A stretch of 64,000 bases of DNA. Origin: Cytobacillus horneckiae (GTDB lineage Bacteria; Bacillota; Bacilli; Bacillales; Cytobacillaceae). The translations under genes and the position numbers were made by a program. The stretch is taken from NCBI RefSeq assembly GCF_002835735.1, contig NZ_PISD01000027.1:1-64000 (forward strand). Reading direction: 5' to 3'. The notes below the pieces were generated by a model that ran no database searches, was not told where the DNA came from, and was given only the letters and a program-made list of their open reading frames with translations. Positions 43,724-52,576 of the stretch are shown here, piece after piece. Numbering within the stretch: position 1 is the first letter of the stretch; each line of letters opens with the position of its first letter.

Positions 43724-44623
43724 ATGAATTCTGTATTTAATTTACAATCGGCGCAGTATAAAGATAAACAAAAGAATAGAGGCAGATTGCTTATCAACTG
43801 TCCAGATCAGCCGGGGATCGTTGCAACTGTTTCTAAGTATCTTTTCCAATACGGAGCAAACATTATAGAATCAAATCAATATTCAACTAATCATGAAGGC
43901 GGTAGCTTCTTTATTCGCATTGAGTTTGAATGTCCAAATCTACAGGAGAAATACAAGGAGATAGAGCAAAATTTCCAAGTTGTCGCCAATGATTTTTCTA
44001 TGGATTGGCGCCTGCAGTTGGTTAGCCGGTTAAAGCGCACTGCTATATTTGTGTCTAAAGAGCTTCATTGTTTGCGGGAAATCTTATTGGAATGGCAAAA
44101 TGGAGATATGATGATGGAGATACCATTAGTGATCAGTAATCATGAAGCAGCAAAAGAGCTAGTAGAATCTCACAAAATCCCTTTCTATCACATACCTGCA
44201 ACGAAAGAGAACCGTCAGGAAGCCGAATCCCAGCATTTAAAACTGCTGGAGGAATTCGAGATAGATGTCATTATTCTGGCAAGGTATATGCAAATTTTAA
44301 CACCGAATTTTGTTTCTGCACAGCCTAATAAAATTATAAATATCCACCATTCCTTCCTTCCGGCCTTTGTAGGCGCAAGACCTTATGACAGGGCATATGA
44401 AAGAGGGGTGAAAATAATTGGAGCAACCTCGCATTATGTGACAAATGATTTGGATGAGGGTCCAATTATTGAACAGGATATTCGCAGAGTTGACCACCGT
44501 GATCATGTCGAGGATTTAAAAAGAACAGGCAGATCGATTGAACGCAGCGTCCTTGCGAGAGCGGTTAAATGGCACTTAGAAGACCGCATCATTGTACATG
44601 GAAATAAAACAGTTGTATTTTAA
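43724..44623 (+). CDS. purU: Formyltetrahydrofolate deformylase
   Basis: This 299-residue enzyme has an N-terminal ACT domain (about 18-95, RLLINCPDQPGIVATVSKYL) and a formyltransferase-like catalytic domain (about 100-285) with IINIHHSFLPAFVGARPY and SHYVTNDLDEGPII. It hydrolyses 10-formyl-THF to formate and THF, balancing one-carbon units and purine synthesis. It is a single gene with its own promoter and terminator. Confidence 0.94.
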   Translation: MNSVFNLQSAQYKDKQKNRGRLLINCPDQPGIVATVSKYLFQYGANIIESNQYSTNHEGGSFFIRIEFECPNLQEKYKEIEQNFQVVANDFSMDWRLQLVSRLKRTAIFVSKELHCLREILLEWQNGDMMMEIPLVISNHEAAKELVESHKIPFYHIPATKENRQEAESQHLKLLEEFEIDVIILARYMQILTPNFVSAQPNKIINIHHSFLPAFVGARPYDRAYERGVKIIGATSHYVTNDLDEGPIIEQDIRRVDHRDHVEDLKRTGRSIERSVLARAVKWHLEDRIIVHGNKTVVF

Positions 44624-44665
44624 ACTCAACATTTCATAGATGATAGAAAAATAAGCCAATCATCC

Positions 44666-44697
44666 TACCTCTGGACTTTTCCAGAGGTATTTTTTTA
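44666..44697 (+). terminator. Terminator of purU
   Basis: TACCTCTGG pairs with CCAGAGGTA, followed by seven T residues. Confidence 0.88.
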
Positions 44698-44720
44698 TAG
44701 AAACTATTGTAATAAAACAA

Positions 44721-44735
44721 TGAAAGCGCTTAAGT
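44721..44735. promoter_or_regulatory. Candidate CcpA site (cre) upstream of the DUF5058 operon
   Basis: TGAAAGCGCTTAAG fits the cre core TGNAANCGNWNNC with one mismatch and keeps the AAGCGCTT centre. It lies 189 bp before the gene, farther than usual. Confidence 0.5.
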
Positions 44736-44831
44736 AAATAGGTGATAATAGTCCCTCTTTAGAGGAAAATAAGAAGAATGTTAAATTTACAGCTCTTTCG
44801 CTTTGTTGGAAAACCTTACAAATACGTTGAA

Positions 44832-44860
44832 TTAATAAGGTAATTGTTTTTAAATATAAT
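44832..44860 (+). promoter_or_regulatory. Possible promoter of the DUF5058 operon
   Basis: TTAATA at 44832-44837 and a perfect TATAAT at 44855-44860 are spaced 17 bp and lie 50 bp before the start codon. Confidence 0.45.
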
Positions 44861-44909
44861 TAAGTTTTATTTACAGAATATTTAATTTATTAGAAAGCGG
44901 AGGGATGAC

Positions 44910-45629
44910 ATGGAGGAATCTTTAAAAGTGGCTAACAGCCCAGTAGTCTGGATTATTGCATTAACTGTTATTGGCATTGTCATTTTTCAAGGAATTATTT
45001 TTATCCGAATGGCTGCTAAAACAAGTCAAAGTGTCGGATTAAGTAAACAGGATGTTCATCGCGCCCTTAAAATAGGTGCAATCAATGCGATTGGTCCATC
45101 ATTGGGGATAATGGTTGTTGCCGTGTCTCTCATTACATTACTTGGTGATCCGCTAACATTGATGAGAATCGGAATAATTGGCTCAGCAGCAACAGAATCA
45201 ATGGGTGCTTCACTTGCTGCCACTGCCTATGGAACTGAACTAGGGTCTTCAAGCTTTAATGCAGAGGCAATGACAACAGTTGTTTGGGTTTTATGTATCG
45301 GCGGAACAGGCTGGCTGCTATTCGTTGCCCTCTTTACAAAATCACTTGGAAAAATAGAAGCAAAGGTCTCTAATAGCGAAAAGAAAAATGGCGGCGTACC
45401 TATTATGATCATTGTTTCCAGCGCTGCGATGTTAGCTGTATTTGGAAATTTATTAGCAGGAGAGATGTTTAAAGGTTATGAGACAGCGATTGTCACGGTT
45501 TCAGCCGCAGCTTCGATGGGTATCGTTTCACTTATTGCGAATAAAAAGCCAAGATTAAAATGGCTTCATGAATGGTCATTAGGGCTGTCTATCATCGCAG
45601 GGTTAACAGTTAGTTATTTTACATTTTAA
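44910..45629 (+). CDS. DUF5058-family membrane protein
   Basis: This 239-residue membrane protein has about six segments. IIALTVIGIVIFQGIIFIRMAAK and KIGAINAIGPSLGIMVVAVSLITLLGDPLTLMRIGIIG fit what I know of DUF5058, which has no known function. It is followed by another membrane protein and an M20 amidohydrolase, so it is probably half of a transporter for an amide or peptide that the hydrolase cleaves. GGAGGGATG precedes the start. Confidence 0.75.
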   Translation: MEESLKVANSPVVWIIALTVIGIVIFQGIIFIRMAAKTSQSVGLSKQDVHRALKIGAINAIGPSLGIMVVAVSLITLLGDPLTLMRIGIIGSAATESMGASLAATAYGTELGSSSFNAEAMTTVVWVLCIGGTGWLLFVALFTKSLGKIEAKVSNSEKKNGGVPIMIIVSSAAMLAVFGNLLAGEMFKGYETAIVTVSAAASMGIVSLIANKKPRLKWLHEWSLGLSIIAGLTVSYFTF

Positions 45630-45752
45630 TAAAGGCCAGAGAGTTTGCAGTTTTTTAAAGGAAGCGAAAGTTTCACTGACCGGCAGCGGAATGCAAGCCC
45701 ATGAAAATGAAAAAATTTTAACAGCGCTTTAATAAAAGGAGATGATCCAACC

Positions 45753-46454
45753 ATGGCAGTAACAGAGACTCGCTTGCAAACGAAGAAAAGAGAAGCAGTG
45801 CAAACGTATGAAATGAATACCTTTCATCAGAAGTCACATTTTTGGGGCAGGCTGACAATTTGGATGGTCACGATTTTAACTGTTTCACTCCCACTGTATC
45901 TCTCGTTTATATTAGGTGTTCATCCTGGCTGGCAGCCAATAGCGGTCGGAATGATTGCCTATGCAGCCGCTATTGGCTATGCATGGTTTATGGAACCAAT
46001 CTCTTATTATCCCACTTTAGGAATATCAGGAACTTATCAGGCATTTTTAACAGGAAATATCGCAAATATGTGCCTTCCTTCAGCAGCTGCCGCCCAAAAT
46101 GCAGTAGGAGTGGAGCCTGGGACGAAAAAGGGGGAAGTAACGGCAGCATTAGCGATTGGTGCAACGTCGCTCATGAATATGGCGATTCTTATTGTCATTA
46201 TTATTTCTGGTTCTTATTTAGTTTCTGTCATCCCAGAATCAATCCAAGCTGTCTTTCCATATATTGTCCCGGCTATTTTTGGAGGAATATTTGCTCAGTT
46301 TGCCATGAAAAAACCGCAGTATGGGAGCGTTGCGATTGCAGTAGGCTTGACGGTTAACCTGCTGCCTATTGCGGCTTTTTTCAAAGGGATTATTTGCATT
46401 ATCATCACAATTGCCATTTGCATTGGAATAGAGAAAAGAAGAATGAAGAGATGA
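45753..46454 (+). CDS. Polytopic membrane protein paired with the DUF5058 protein
   Basis: This 233-residue protein has about six membrane segments after a cytoplasmic start (TYEMNTFHQKSHFWGRLTIW). A Gly/Ala-rich stretch (GISGTYQAFLTGNIANMCLPSAAAAQNAVGVEPG) sits mid-way and looks like a re-entrant substrate region. I recall such proteins next to DUF5058 genes and amidohydrolases, but the family has no settled function. AAAGGAGATG precedes ATG 45753. Confidence 0.72.
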   Translation: MAVTETRLQTKKREAVQTYEMNTFHQKSHFWGRLTIWMVTILTVSLPLYLSFILGVHPGWQPIAVGMIAYAAAIGYAWFMEPISYYPTLGISGTYQAFLTGNIANMCLPSAAAAQNAVGVEPGTKKGEVTAALAIGATSLMNMAILIVIIISGSYLVSVIPESIQAVFPYIVPAIFGGIFAQFAMKKPQYGSVAIAVGLTVNLLPIAAFFKGIICIIITIAICIGIEKRRMKR

Positions 46455-46507
46455 TAGGGATATAAAACACAGGGGGATAAGATAATTAAACAATTGGAGG
46501 TATCGTT

Positions 46508-48040
46508 ATGGGGAAAGAGACTGTATTGGAATGGATTAATAATAATGAGAAATACTTTACAGAGATGGCACAAGATATTTGGAATCACCCGCAAGTTGCT
46601 TATGAAGAAGAATACGCATCTGCTTTACAGATGAAGGTATTAAGCGATGCGGGATTTTTCATAAAAGAAAGCATAGGAGGAGCAGAAACTGCTTTTATCG
46701 CCGAATATGGATCAGGAAAACCGGTTATCGGGATTCTTGGAGAATATGATGCGCTGCCAGGGCTGTCGCAAAAAGTGTCTGCCAAACGAGATGAAGTGAC
46801 TCAAGGCGGGCCTGGACATGGGTGCGGCCATAATTTATTAGGGACAGCAGGAGTAGAAGCGGTAATAGCCATGAAGAATGCGATGGAAGATGAGAAGTTA
46901 AACGGTACAATCCGCTATTATGGCTGTCCGGCTGAAGAGGTATTATCAGGAAAGACCTTTATGGCAAGAGAAGGGGTATTTAATGATTTGGACTGTGCAT
47001 TAACTTGGCATCCTGGTGTATCAAATTTTGTCGTAAATATGTCTATGCAGGCGATGGTTTCAGTTAAATTCCACTTTAATGGTATTACGGCACATGCAGC
47101 TGGAGCTCCCCATGCTGGCAGAAGTGCGCTCGATGCAGTCGAGCTAATGAATGTTGGTGCAAACTATATGAGAGAACATGTGCTGGACGGCTCTCGTATT
47201 CATTATGTTATAACGAATGGCGGCCTTGCTCCCAATATAGTTCCTGATCAAGCAAGTGTATGGTATTACTTGCGTGCATCGACGACAGCGCAAGTTGATC
47301 AAATGCTTGCAAGGGTAAACAAGATTGCCGACGGTGCAGCATTAATGACAGAAACAGCAGTGAGCTCAGAGGTGATGGCATTTGCCTATAATGTCCTGCC
47401 AAATGATACATTAAATGAAATCATGCTAGATAATATGAAAATATCGGGAGAGTTCTCATTTTCAAACGAGGAAATCGCTTTTGCAGAAAGTCTCGTTGAA
47501 ACAGTTGATTCCTCTGTTGTTGAAATGTCTAAACAGCAATTTGGTATTCCTATAGAGGAGAGTCTTCCAACAAGTATGAATGAGTTTAAGCATTTAAAGG
47601 GACAATGCATGGGTGGGTCAACAGATGTAGGCGATGTTAGCTGGATAACCCCTGTCGGTCAAATTATGACAACATGTGCGCCTGTGGGTGTTCAGCCTCA
47701 TTCATGGCAAGCTACCGCGTCTTATGGATCGTCCATCGGTTTTAAAGGAATGCACCTAGCAGCTAAATCGATGGCATTATCCATTTACGATTTATTAAAG
47801 AATGATGAATTTATTCGAAAAGCGCGTGAGGAGTTTATGAAAGAAACAAATGGAATAAAATATAAACCCGGTATTCCAGACGATCTTCTTCCTCCTAAGC
47901 TGCCATCACCATCTACATTCATGCATGTCTATAGTAAAAGCAACGGCACAGCGGTTTTAAGTTGTGCCGTTGCTTTTTTACCTAGCTCCACATGCGGAAT
48001 TTGGCGTGCATTTTGGCTGCAAATGCGTCGAAACCGTTAA
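46508..48040 (+). CDS. M20-family amidohydrolase (p-aminobenzoyl-glutamate hydrolase-like), extended C-terminus
   Basis: This 510-residue zinc hydrolase has the AbgB-type plan: GGPGHGCGHNLLGTAG with metal-binding His, YGCPAEE with the catalytic/metal Glu, and HPGVSNF. It likely cleaves an aminoacyl amide imported by the two membrane proteins upstream. The last 35 residues are odd: they are encoded across a terminator hairpin (47937-47979). Tandem stops TAG TAA occur in another frame at 47932-47937, just before that hairpin. A late frameshift or stop loss has probably lengthened the protein. The end overlaps convergent sqhC by 4 bp. Confidence 0.82.
   Translation: MGKETVLEWINNNEKYFTEMAQDIWNHPQVAYEEEYASALQMKVLSDAGFFIKESIGGAETAFIAEYGSGKPVIGILGEYDALPGLSQKVSAKRDEVTQGGPGHGCGHNLLGTAGVEAVIAMKNAMEDEKLNGTIRYYGCPAEEVLSGKTFMAREGVFNDLDCALTWHPGVSNFVVNMSMQAMVSVKFHFNGITAHAAGAPHAGRSALDAVELMNVGANYMREHVLDGSRIHYVITNGGLAPNIVPDQASVWYYLRASTTAQVDQMLARVNKIADGAALMTETAVSSEVMAFAYNVLPNDTLNEIMLDNMKISGEFSFSNEEIAFAESLVETVDSSVVEMSKQQFGIPIEESLPTSMNEFKHLKGQCMGGSTDVGDVSWITPVGQIMTTCAPVGVQPHSWQATASYGSSIGFKGMHLAAKSMALSIYDLLKNDEFIRKAREEFMKETNGIKYKPGIPDDLLPPKLPSPSTFMHVYSKSNGTAVLSCAVAFLPSSTCGIWRAFWLQMRRNR
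47937..47981 (+). terminator. Terminator lying inside the 3' end of the amidohydrolase frame
   Basis: AAAGCAACGGCACA and TGTGCCGTTGCTTT are perfect 14-bp arms with a 12-base loop, followed by TTTTTT. It is in the frame of the amidohydrolase, which does not stop until 48040. Confidence 0.88.
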
Positions 48041-49932
48041 GCCTTCATGAATTTATCCTTGTAATGTGCCAATGCTAGTAAAGGAAATAAATATCGATAG
48101 CTGTGATAATGAAAATAAATGCTTCCGGCAAGTCCTTGACCGGCTGGATAATCTTCAGTCCATTTTTGGCCATCAAGCGATTGTAGTAAAAATTGGACGG
48201 CATCCTCCATCCTTTTATCAGGCTGCTTCGAAGCGGAAACAAGGGCATCTAGCGCCCATGCCGTATGGGTAATTGTACTATCTCCGAGAGGGATGTACAT
48301 TTTCTTTTTGTCACTCAAACAGGATTCTCCCCATCCTCCATCATGATTTTGAATAGATTTAAGCCACTTTACTCCTGTCTGTATCGAAGGGTTATTAGTA
48401 GAAACACCAGAAGCCTTAAGCCCGGTGATGGCAGCCCAAGTGCCGTATATATAACAAATCCCCCAGCGGCCGTACCATGAGCCATTCTCTTCCTGATGTT
48501 TTTGTAACCAAGAAATGCTGTTTGTAAATGCCGGATCATCATGGGGCAAACTTGTATATTTACCGAGGAATTCCATTGCTCTTCCAGTTAAATCAGCACA
48601 GCTTGGGTCAGTCAATATATATTCACTATCCTGAATAGGGACCATTGCTAGTAATTTGCTATTCGTATTTTTTTCAAATGCAGGCCAGCCTCCATCATCA
48701 TTTTGCATGGAAAGCAGCCAGTTTACTCCTTTATTCCATGCCTCTTTTACACTTGAATTGCCTGATACTGCACGGGTAATTGCCCTAAGTGAAGCGCTTG
48801 TATCATCTACATCCGGCTGAAAAGTATTAACGTCTGAAAATCCCCAGCCGCCAGGCTTGGCAGTTTTATTGTGAATGACCCAATCACCATACTTGCTCTG
48901 CTGTCTTTTTAACAAGTATTGATTTGCCTTTAGAATCATATTGTCAGAAGCAGGGACTCCGGCTTCCTGAAGCGCGTAGTTTATTAAAGAAGTATTCCAT
49001 ACAGTCGCTGTTGTTAATTGAATATGAGTGTAGCCTTTAACTGTTGTTTTAAATTGATATAAACCATTGACTGCTTTTTTGATGATCGGATCATTTTTTT
49101 TATGGCCTAGCGCCAATAACGAAAAAATCATTAGAAAAGTAGAGGTGATATAGCCAAATAATGTGCCGTCGGGTTCAATATGATTAAACATATATTGTTT
49201 TGCCCTACTGATGGAAAGCAGGTGCAGTTCTTTTGGAATCCCGATGATTTTTTTTGCGCTGTCCTGCAGCAAGGAATGAAGCGAACGCCATTCAGAAGAA
49301 CGTGACCAGCTGAAGTAAGGATCATCTCTGGTGGTATAAAGGTTGGATAAATCAGGACTATTCGTAGTTTTTATTGCGAATTTCTTGTCGGCTACAATCA
49401 TTAACGGGACTATATTTGCACGTCCATACACAGAAATGCTGTAGAAATTAATTGGAAAAGCAAGAGGAAGAATCATAAGTTCAATCGGGAGTGGGAAAAA
49501 GGATGGCCATTTATGCTGACCAGTAACTGAAAGAATTATTTTCGTAATGAAATGAGTATGTTCAATGCCGCCGTTATTTAAAATAAATCGTCTAGCCTCC
49601 TTCATCTTTTCATCTTTTTTACTGTAATAGCCTGAATAAAGAAGGGCATAATAGGCTTCAACAGTTAGGGAAAGATTGCCGTTTTTGCGTTCATCTTTAA
49701 AATGCTTCCAAGCGCCATTTTCACTTTGCTTGCTAATTATCCGCTTTACAAGTTCTTGAATTAACTCTTCATCATTAATTTCCAGGGTTCTTAATAAAAT
49801 AATCATATAGGCATCTGTGGATATACTAGATTCAAATGGATATTCCCATGTGCCTGCAGATGTTTGATCATCTCTAAACTTTTGAATCAGCTGCTTGATT
49901 CCGTCTGCAATCTCCATGCTTTCATCACTCAT
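48037..49932 (-). CDS. sqhC: Squalene-hopene/sporulenol cyclase family protein
   Basis: This 631-residue class II terpene cyclase matches the length of Bacillus SqhC. The catalytic DXDD motif is DVDDT in FQPDVDDTSASLRA. Several QW repeats are visible (QNDDGGWPAFE, QEENGSWYGRWGI, SIQNHDGGWGES). SqhC cyclises C35 terpenes to sporulenols or squalene to hopene for membrane ordering. No good ribosome site is seen before ATG 49932 or the nearby ATG 49917, so the start is uncertain. It is divergent from yppC. Confidence 0.92.
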   Translation of the reverse strand: MSDESMEIADGIKQLIQKFRDDQTSAGTWEYPFESSISTDAYMIILLRTLEINDEELIQELVKRIISKQSENGAWKHFKDERKNGNLSLTVEAYYALLYSGYYSKKDEKMKEARRFILNNGGIEHTHFITKIILSVTGQHKWPSFFPLPIELMILPLAFPINFYSISVYGRANIVPLMIVADKKFAIKTTNSPDLSNLYTTRDDPYFSWSRSSEWRSLHSLLQDSAKKIIGIPKELHLLSISRAKQYMFNHIEPDGTLFGYITSTFLMIFSLLALGHKKNDPIIKKAVNGLYQFKTTVKGYTHIQLTTATVWNTSLINYALQEAGVPASDNMILKANQYLLKRQQSKYGDWVIHNKTAKPGGWGFSDVNTFQPDVDDTSASLRAITRAVSGNSSVKEAWNKGVNWLLSMQNDDGGWPAFEKNTNSKLLAMVPIQDSEYILTDPSCADLTGRAMEFLGKYTSLPHDDPAFTNSISWLQKHQEENGSWYGRWGICYIYGTWAAITGLKASGVSTNNPSIQTGVKWLKSIQNHDGGWGESCLSDKKKMYIPLGDSTITHTAWALDALVSASKQPDKRMEDAVQFLLQSLDGQKWTEDYPAGQGLAGSIYFHYHSYRYLFPLLALAHYKDKFMKA

Positions 49933-49990
49933 TTCAAATAATAATCAATTTACTCATAGATATTCAAAGGACAAATTTATCATGCGTGAA

Positions 49991-50007
49991 GGGAGGTAAT
50001 TGCCATC
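49991..50007 (+). promoter_or_regulatory. Strong Shine-Dalgarno without ATG, GTG or TTG start
   Basis: GGGAGGT at 49991-49997 is followed in the yppC frame by ATT GCC ATC TTA. ATC at 50005 is spaced 7 bp from the site. An out-of-frame TTG at 50000 could not make the product. Confidence 0.55.
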
Positions 50008-51141
50008 TTATTTCTAAATAAATGGCTAAAGCATCCTCAGCTTTCTAGACAGCTTAAATTAATTAAAAGCGGGCTGAAAGGAAAGGGAAATGAACCATTT
50101 AACGGTGCTGCTCTGACGATTGAGGAAAAAACAATCATTGATAATATCAGAAAAAAGACAGCTGTCTTAAATAAAAATAATATAACAAGAACAAAAGCAT
50201 ATCTTGATTTTTACATACAGCATCCTACCATGCACTGGCCCTTGCTAGCGCATATGGTTTCCAGAAATGCAGGCTGGAACATGACCGATTTAAAAGGAGA
50301 CTTATTATCAAGACTCTTAACAATTGACGAGCAGGAGATGTTTTTTAGTTTTATGGAAAGGGCAAACTGGCTCATATTTCAAGATGCATATCCGCAGCTT
50401 TTACTATATGAAGAGAGTGTAAAACGGGGTGAGCCTTTATTTTATCTTTTGCCCTATATGGATATATCTATTTTTATGGAAGTGATATGGAGCCTTTTGT
50501 GGGAAACGGATCATTCTGATTTATTGACTATAGCGCTCATCATTAATGAGCAGAACTATATCGAAAACAGGGTTGTGAGGAATGCGATATATCAAAAAGA
50601 GGTGATACATACAATCGAATTTAAGCTGCAAGATATGTTTTCGTTTAATTATATTCTCTTTCCTTACACGAACCACAGTATTGTACACTTCTCTGGACAG
50701 GTCGTCCATTTATTTGATGAGTTAAAGGAACGAATATTGTTAGGAAAAAAGCTATATAGACTGCTGTTTCAAAACGAATCTACATTAAGAAGCATTGTTA
50801 AATGGGCCGTTAATCATGAACATACAGGTTCAAGAAAGGATTATTGGCCTCATATTTTCAATAATGTACAAGAGGGCTATCCCAATCAGCCCTATCATGC
50901 ACGATTATCGAAAGGGAAATTAAAGAGCGGTGCAAAGAAAATATATAGTCCATCGTTAGTTTATGCCTGGGAAAATCAAATTCAGCCGGCAGCTGAAACT
51001 GGAGATTGGTATAGGGACGCTAAAATTATTACCGATTTAATTTATCGTAAAGAGAACGTTGATGACAAGATCAAAGAGAAGTATTGTGATTCATTAGAAA
51101 AACTGGAGCTGGCAGTAGTAGCAAAAAATATCATCTTTTAA
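50005..51141 (+). CDS. yppC: DUF2515 family protein (YppC-like), non-canonical start
   Basis: The protein has 378 residues if started at ATC 50005, or 302-303 from ATG 50230. The upstream part is clearly coding: it is open from 49990 and includes NNITRTKAYLDFYIQHPT, which I recall as a conserved DUF2515 block continuing into MHWPLLAHMVSRNAGWNMTDLKG. The ATG at 50230 cuts this block and has no ribosome site, so it is not the true start. Function is unknown. It is divergent from sqhC. Confidence 0.75.
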   Translation: MLFLNKWLKHPQLSRQLKLIKSGLKGKGNEPFNGAALTIEEKTIIDNIRKKTAVLNKNNITRTKAYLDFYIQHPTMHWPLLAHMVSRNAGWNMTDLKGDLLSRLLTIDEQEMFFSFMERANWLIFQDAYPQLLLYEESVKRGEPLFYLLPYMDISIFMEVIWSLLWETDHSDLLTIALIINEQNYIENRVVRNAIYQKEVIHTIEFKLQDMFSFNYILFPYTNHSIVHFSGQVVHLFDELKERILLGKKLYRLLFQNESTLRSIVKWAVNHEHTGSRKDYWPHIFNNVQEGYPNQPYHARLSKGKLKSGAKKIYSPSLVYAWENQIQPAAETGDWYRDAKIITDLIYRKENVDDKIKEKYCDSLEKLELAVVAKNIIF

Positions 51142-51145
51142 AGAG

Positions 51146-51175
51146 AACTATCGATTAGAACCGGTAGTTTTTTCT
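51146..51175 (+). terminator. Terminator of yppC
   Basis: AACTATCG pairs with CGGTAGTT (one T-G pair) and is followed by TTTTCTTG. Confidence 0.75.
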
Positions 51176-51196
51176 TGTTTTTTGAAACTTTTCCAC

Positions 51197-51211
51197 TTTA
51201 AAGCGCTTACA
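51197..51211. promoter_or_regulatory. Candidate CcpA site (cre) of the M20 hydrolase operon
   Basis: Read on the minus strand, TGTAAGCGCTTTAA fits the cre consensus with one mismatch. It lies just upstream of TATAAT at 51233-51238, over the expected -35 region, so repression by CcpA is plausible. Confidence 0.6.
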
Positions 51212-51318
51212 TTTAGTTTTATCATTATGAATTATAATAAAATATCAAATTATCTTTAAATTTAAATAATAGAGTGATATTATAGTAAAATATCATTTGT
51301 ATAAAGGAAGTGAAGTTA

Positions 51319-52509
51319 ATGTCTCAGCTATTGGCTTTAGTTATTGTTGTAGGTATTTTATTTGTTGGAGATGTGGTAGCTACGCGAACGAAGGCATGGG
51401 TTCCGTCCATGTTTATCTGTGCTACGCTTTTCCTGTTTGGTTATTGGACGTTTTTTCCAACTAATATAGTTGAGATTGCAGGCATTCCACCCGCTGTTGC
51501 TACTATGCTCATGTATTTTTTAATCACTAATATGGGTACATTATTGTCTTTGCAAGAACTAAAAAGACAATGGAAGACTGTATTAATCGCTTTATCCGGA
51601 ATTTTAGGAATAATCGCAATTCTTTTCACGATAGGCGCTTTACTTTTTGACTTTGAAACGGTTGTTGTTGCGATTCCGCCATTAGTCGGTGGTGTTGTAT
51701 CAGCATTAATCATGTCAGAAGCCGCAGCAAACGCAGGGCTGATTTCATTATCTGTGTTCGCAATCGTCATTTATGTTATGCAAGGATTTGCAGGATACCC
51801 GTTGACTTCCGTTGTATTAAAAAAAGAGGGCAAGAACTTGCTGGAGAAATATCGCAATGGACAGCTTGCTTTGAAAGAAGCAGAAGGTGAATCTGCTGCA
51901 GCGTCTGAAAGTAGCGAATTAAAACTATTTAGAAAATTACCCGAGAAATATAATACAGATTTCTTTAAATTCTTCAGATTGGCAGTAGTGGCATATTTAG
52001 CCTTCTTAGCCTCAGAGCTGCTATCACCGCTTGTTTCTGTTAGTCCATTTGTTCTATGTTTACTATTTGGAGTCATTGCAACAACAGTTGGTTTTCTGGA
52101 AAGACAGCCGCTGCAAAAAGCAAATGGTTTCGGCTTTGCAATTATGGGTCTGATGCTTTTTATTTTTGATGGTTTAAATCAAGCAACCCCTAGTATGATG
52201 ATGGAAATTCTCTATCCTTTAGTAGCATGTATCGTATTAGGTGTCATTGGGATGTATCTTTTCTCATTTATTATGGGGAAAATCCTGAAAGTAAGTAAAG
52301 AGATGGCTTTTGCTGTTTCATTAACTGCACTGTATGGGTTTCCGGCGGACTATATTATTACGAATGAAGTAATTAAATCATTAACTGACGATGAAAAGGA
52401 AAAGGCGGTATTAACAAGTCACATGCTACCACCGATGCTTGTAGGCGGTTTTGTCACTGTTACAATTGTTTCCGTGATTCTGGCAGGTATTTTCGTTGGA
52501 TTCTTATAA
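51319..52509 (+). CDS. Putative transporter of an M20 hydrolase operon
   Basis: This 396-residue membrane protein has about ten to eleven segments with a charged loop near residue 180-215 (ALKEAEGESAAASESSELK). The repeated Gly-rich re-entrant-like stretches (PPLVGGVVSALIMSEAAANAG and MLPPMLVGGFVTV) recall inverted-repeat carriers such as GltS, but I cannot place the family. Two amidohydrolases follow, so it probably imports an N-acyl or N-carbamoyl amino acid. ATG 51319 is well spaced from AAAGGA; GTG 51310 is not. Confidence 0.65.
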   Translation: MSQLLALVIVVGILFVGDVVATRTKAWVPSMFICATLFLFGYWTFFPTNIVEIAGIPPAVATMLMYFLITNMGTLLSLQELKRQWKTVLIALSGILGIIAILFTIGALLFDFETVVVAIPPLVGGVVSALIMSEAAANAGLISLSVFAIVIYVMQGFAGYPLTSVVLKKEGKNLLEKYRNGQLALKEAEGESAAASESSELKLFRKLPEKYNTDFFKFFRLAVVAYLAFLASELLSPLVSVSPFVLCLLFGVIATTVGFLERQPLQKANGFGFAIMGLMLFIFDGLNQATPSMMMEILYPLVACIVLGVIGMYLFSFIMGKILKVSKEMAFAVSLTALYGFPADYIITNEVIKSLTDDEKEKAVLTSHMLPPMLVGGFVTVTIVSVILAGIFVGFL

Positions 52510-52576
52510 TCATTCCGTTGTTTCGGTGACTAGGTTATATCGAGGTAATTCTGCATTTATGAAGGGGAGAGAATAA

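Noticed and set aside
45630..45752. A short gene or gene remnant between the DUF5058 gene and its partner
   Set aside because: The longest frame there gives about 20 to 30 residues ending MQAHENEKILTAL, without a ribosome site or a recognisable match.
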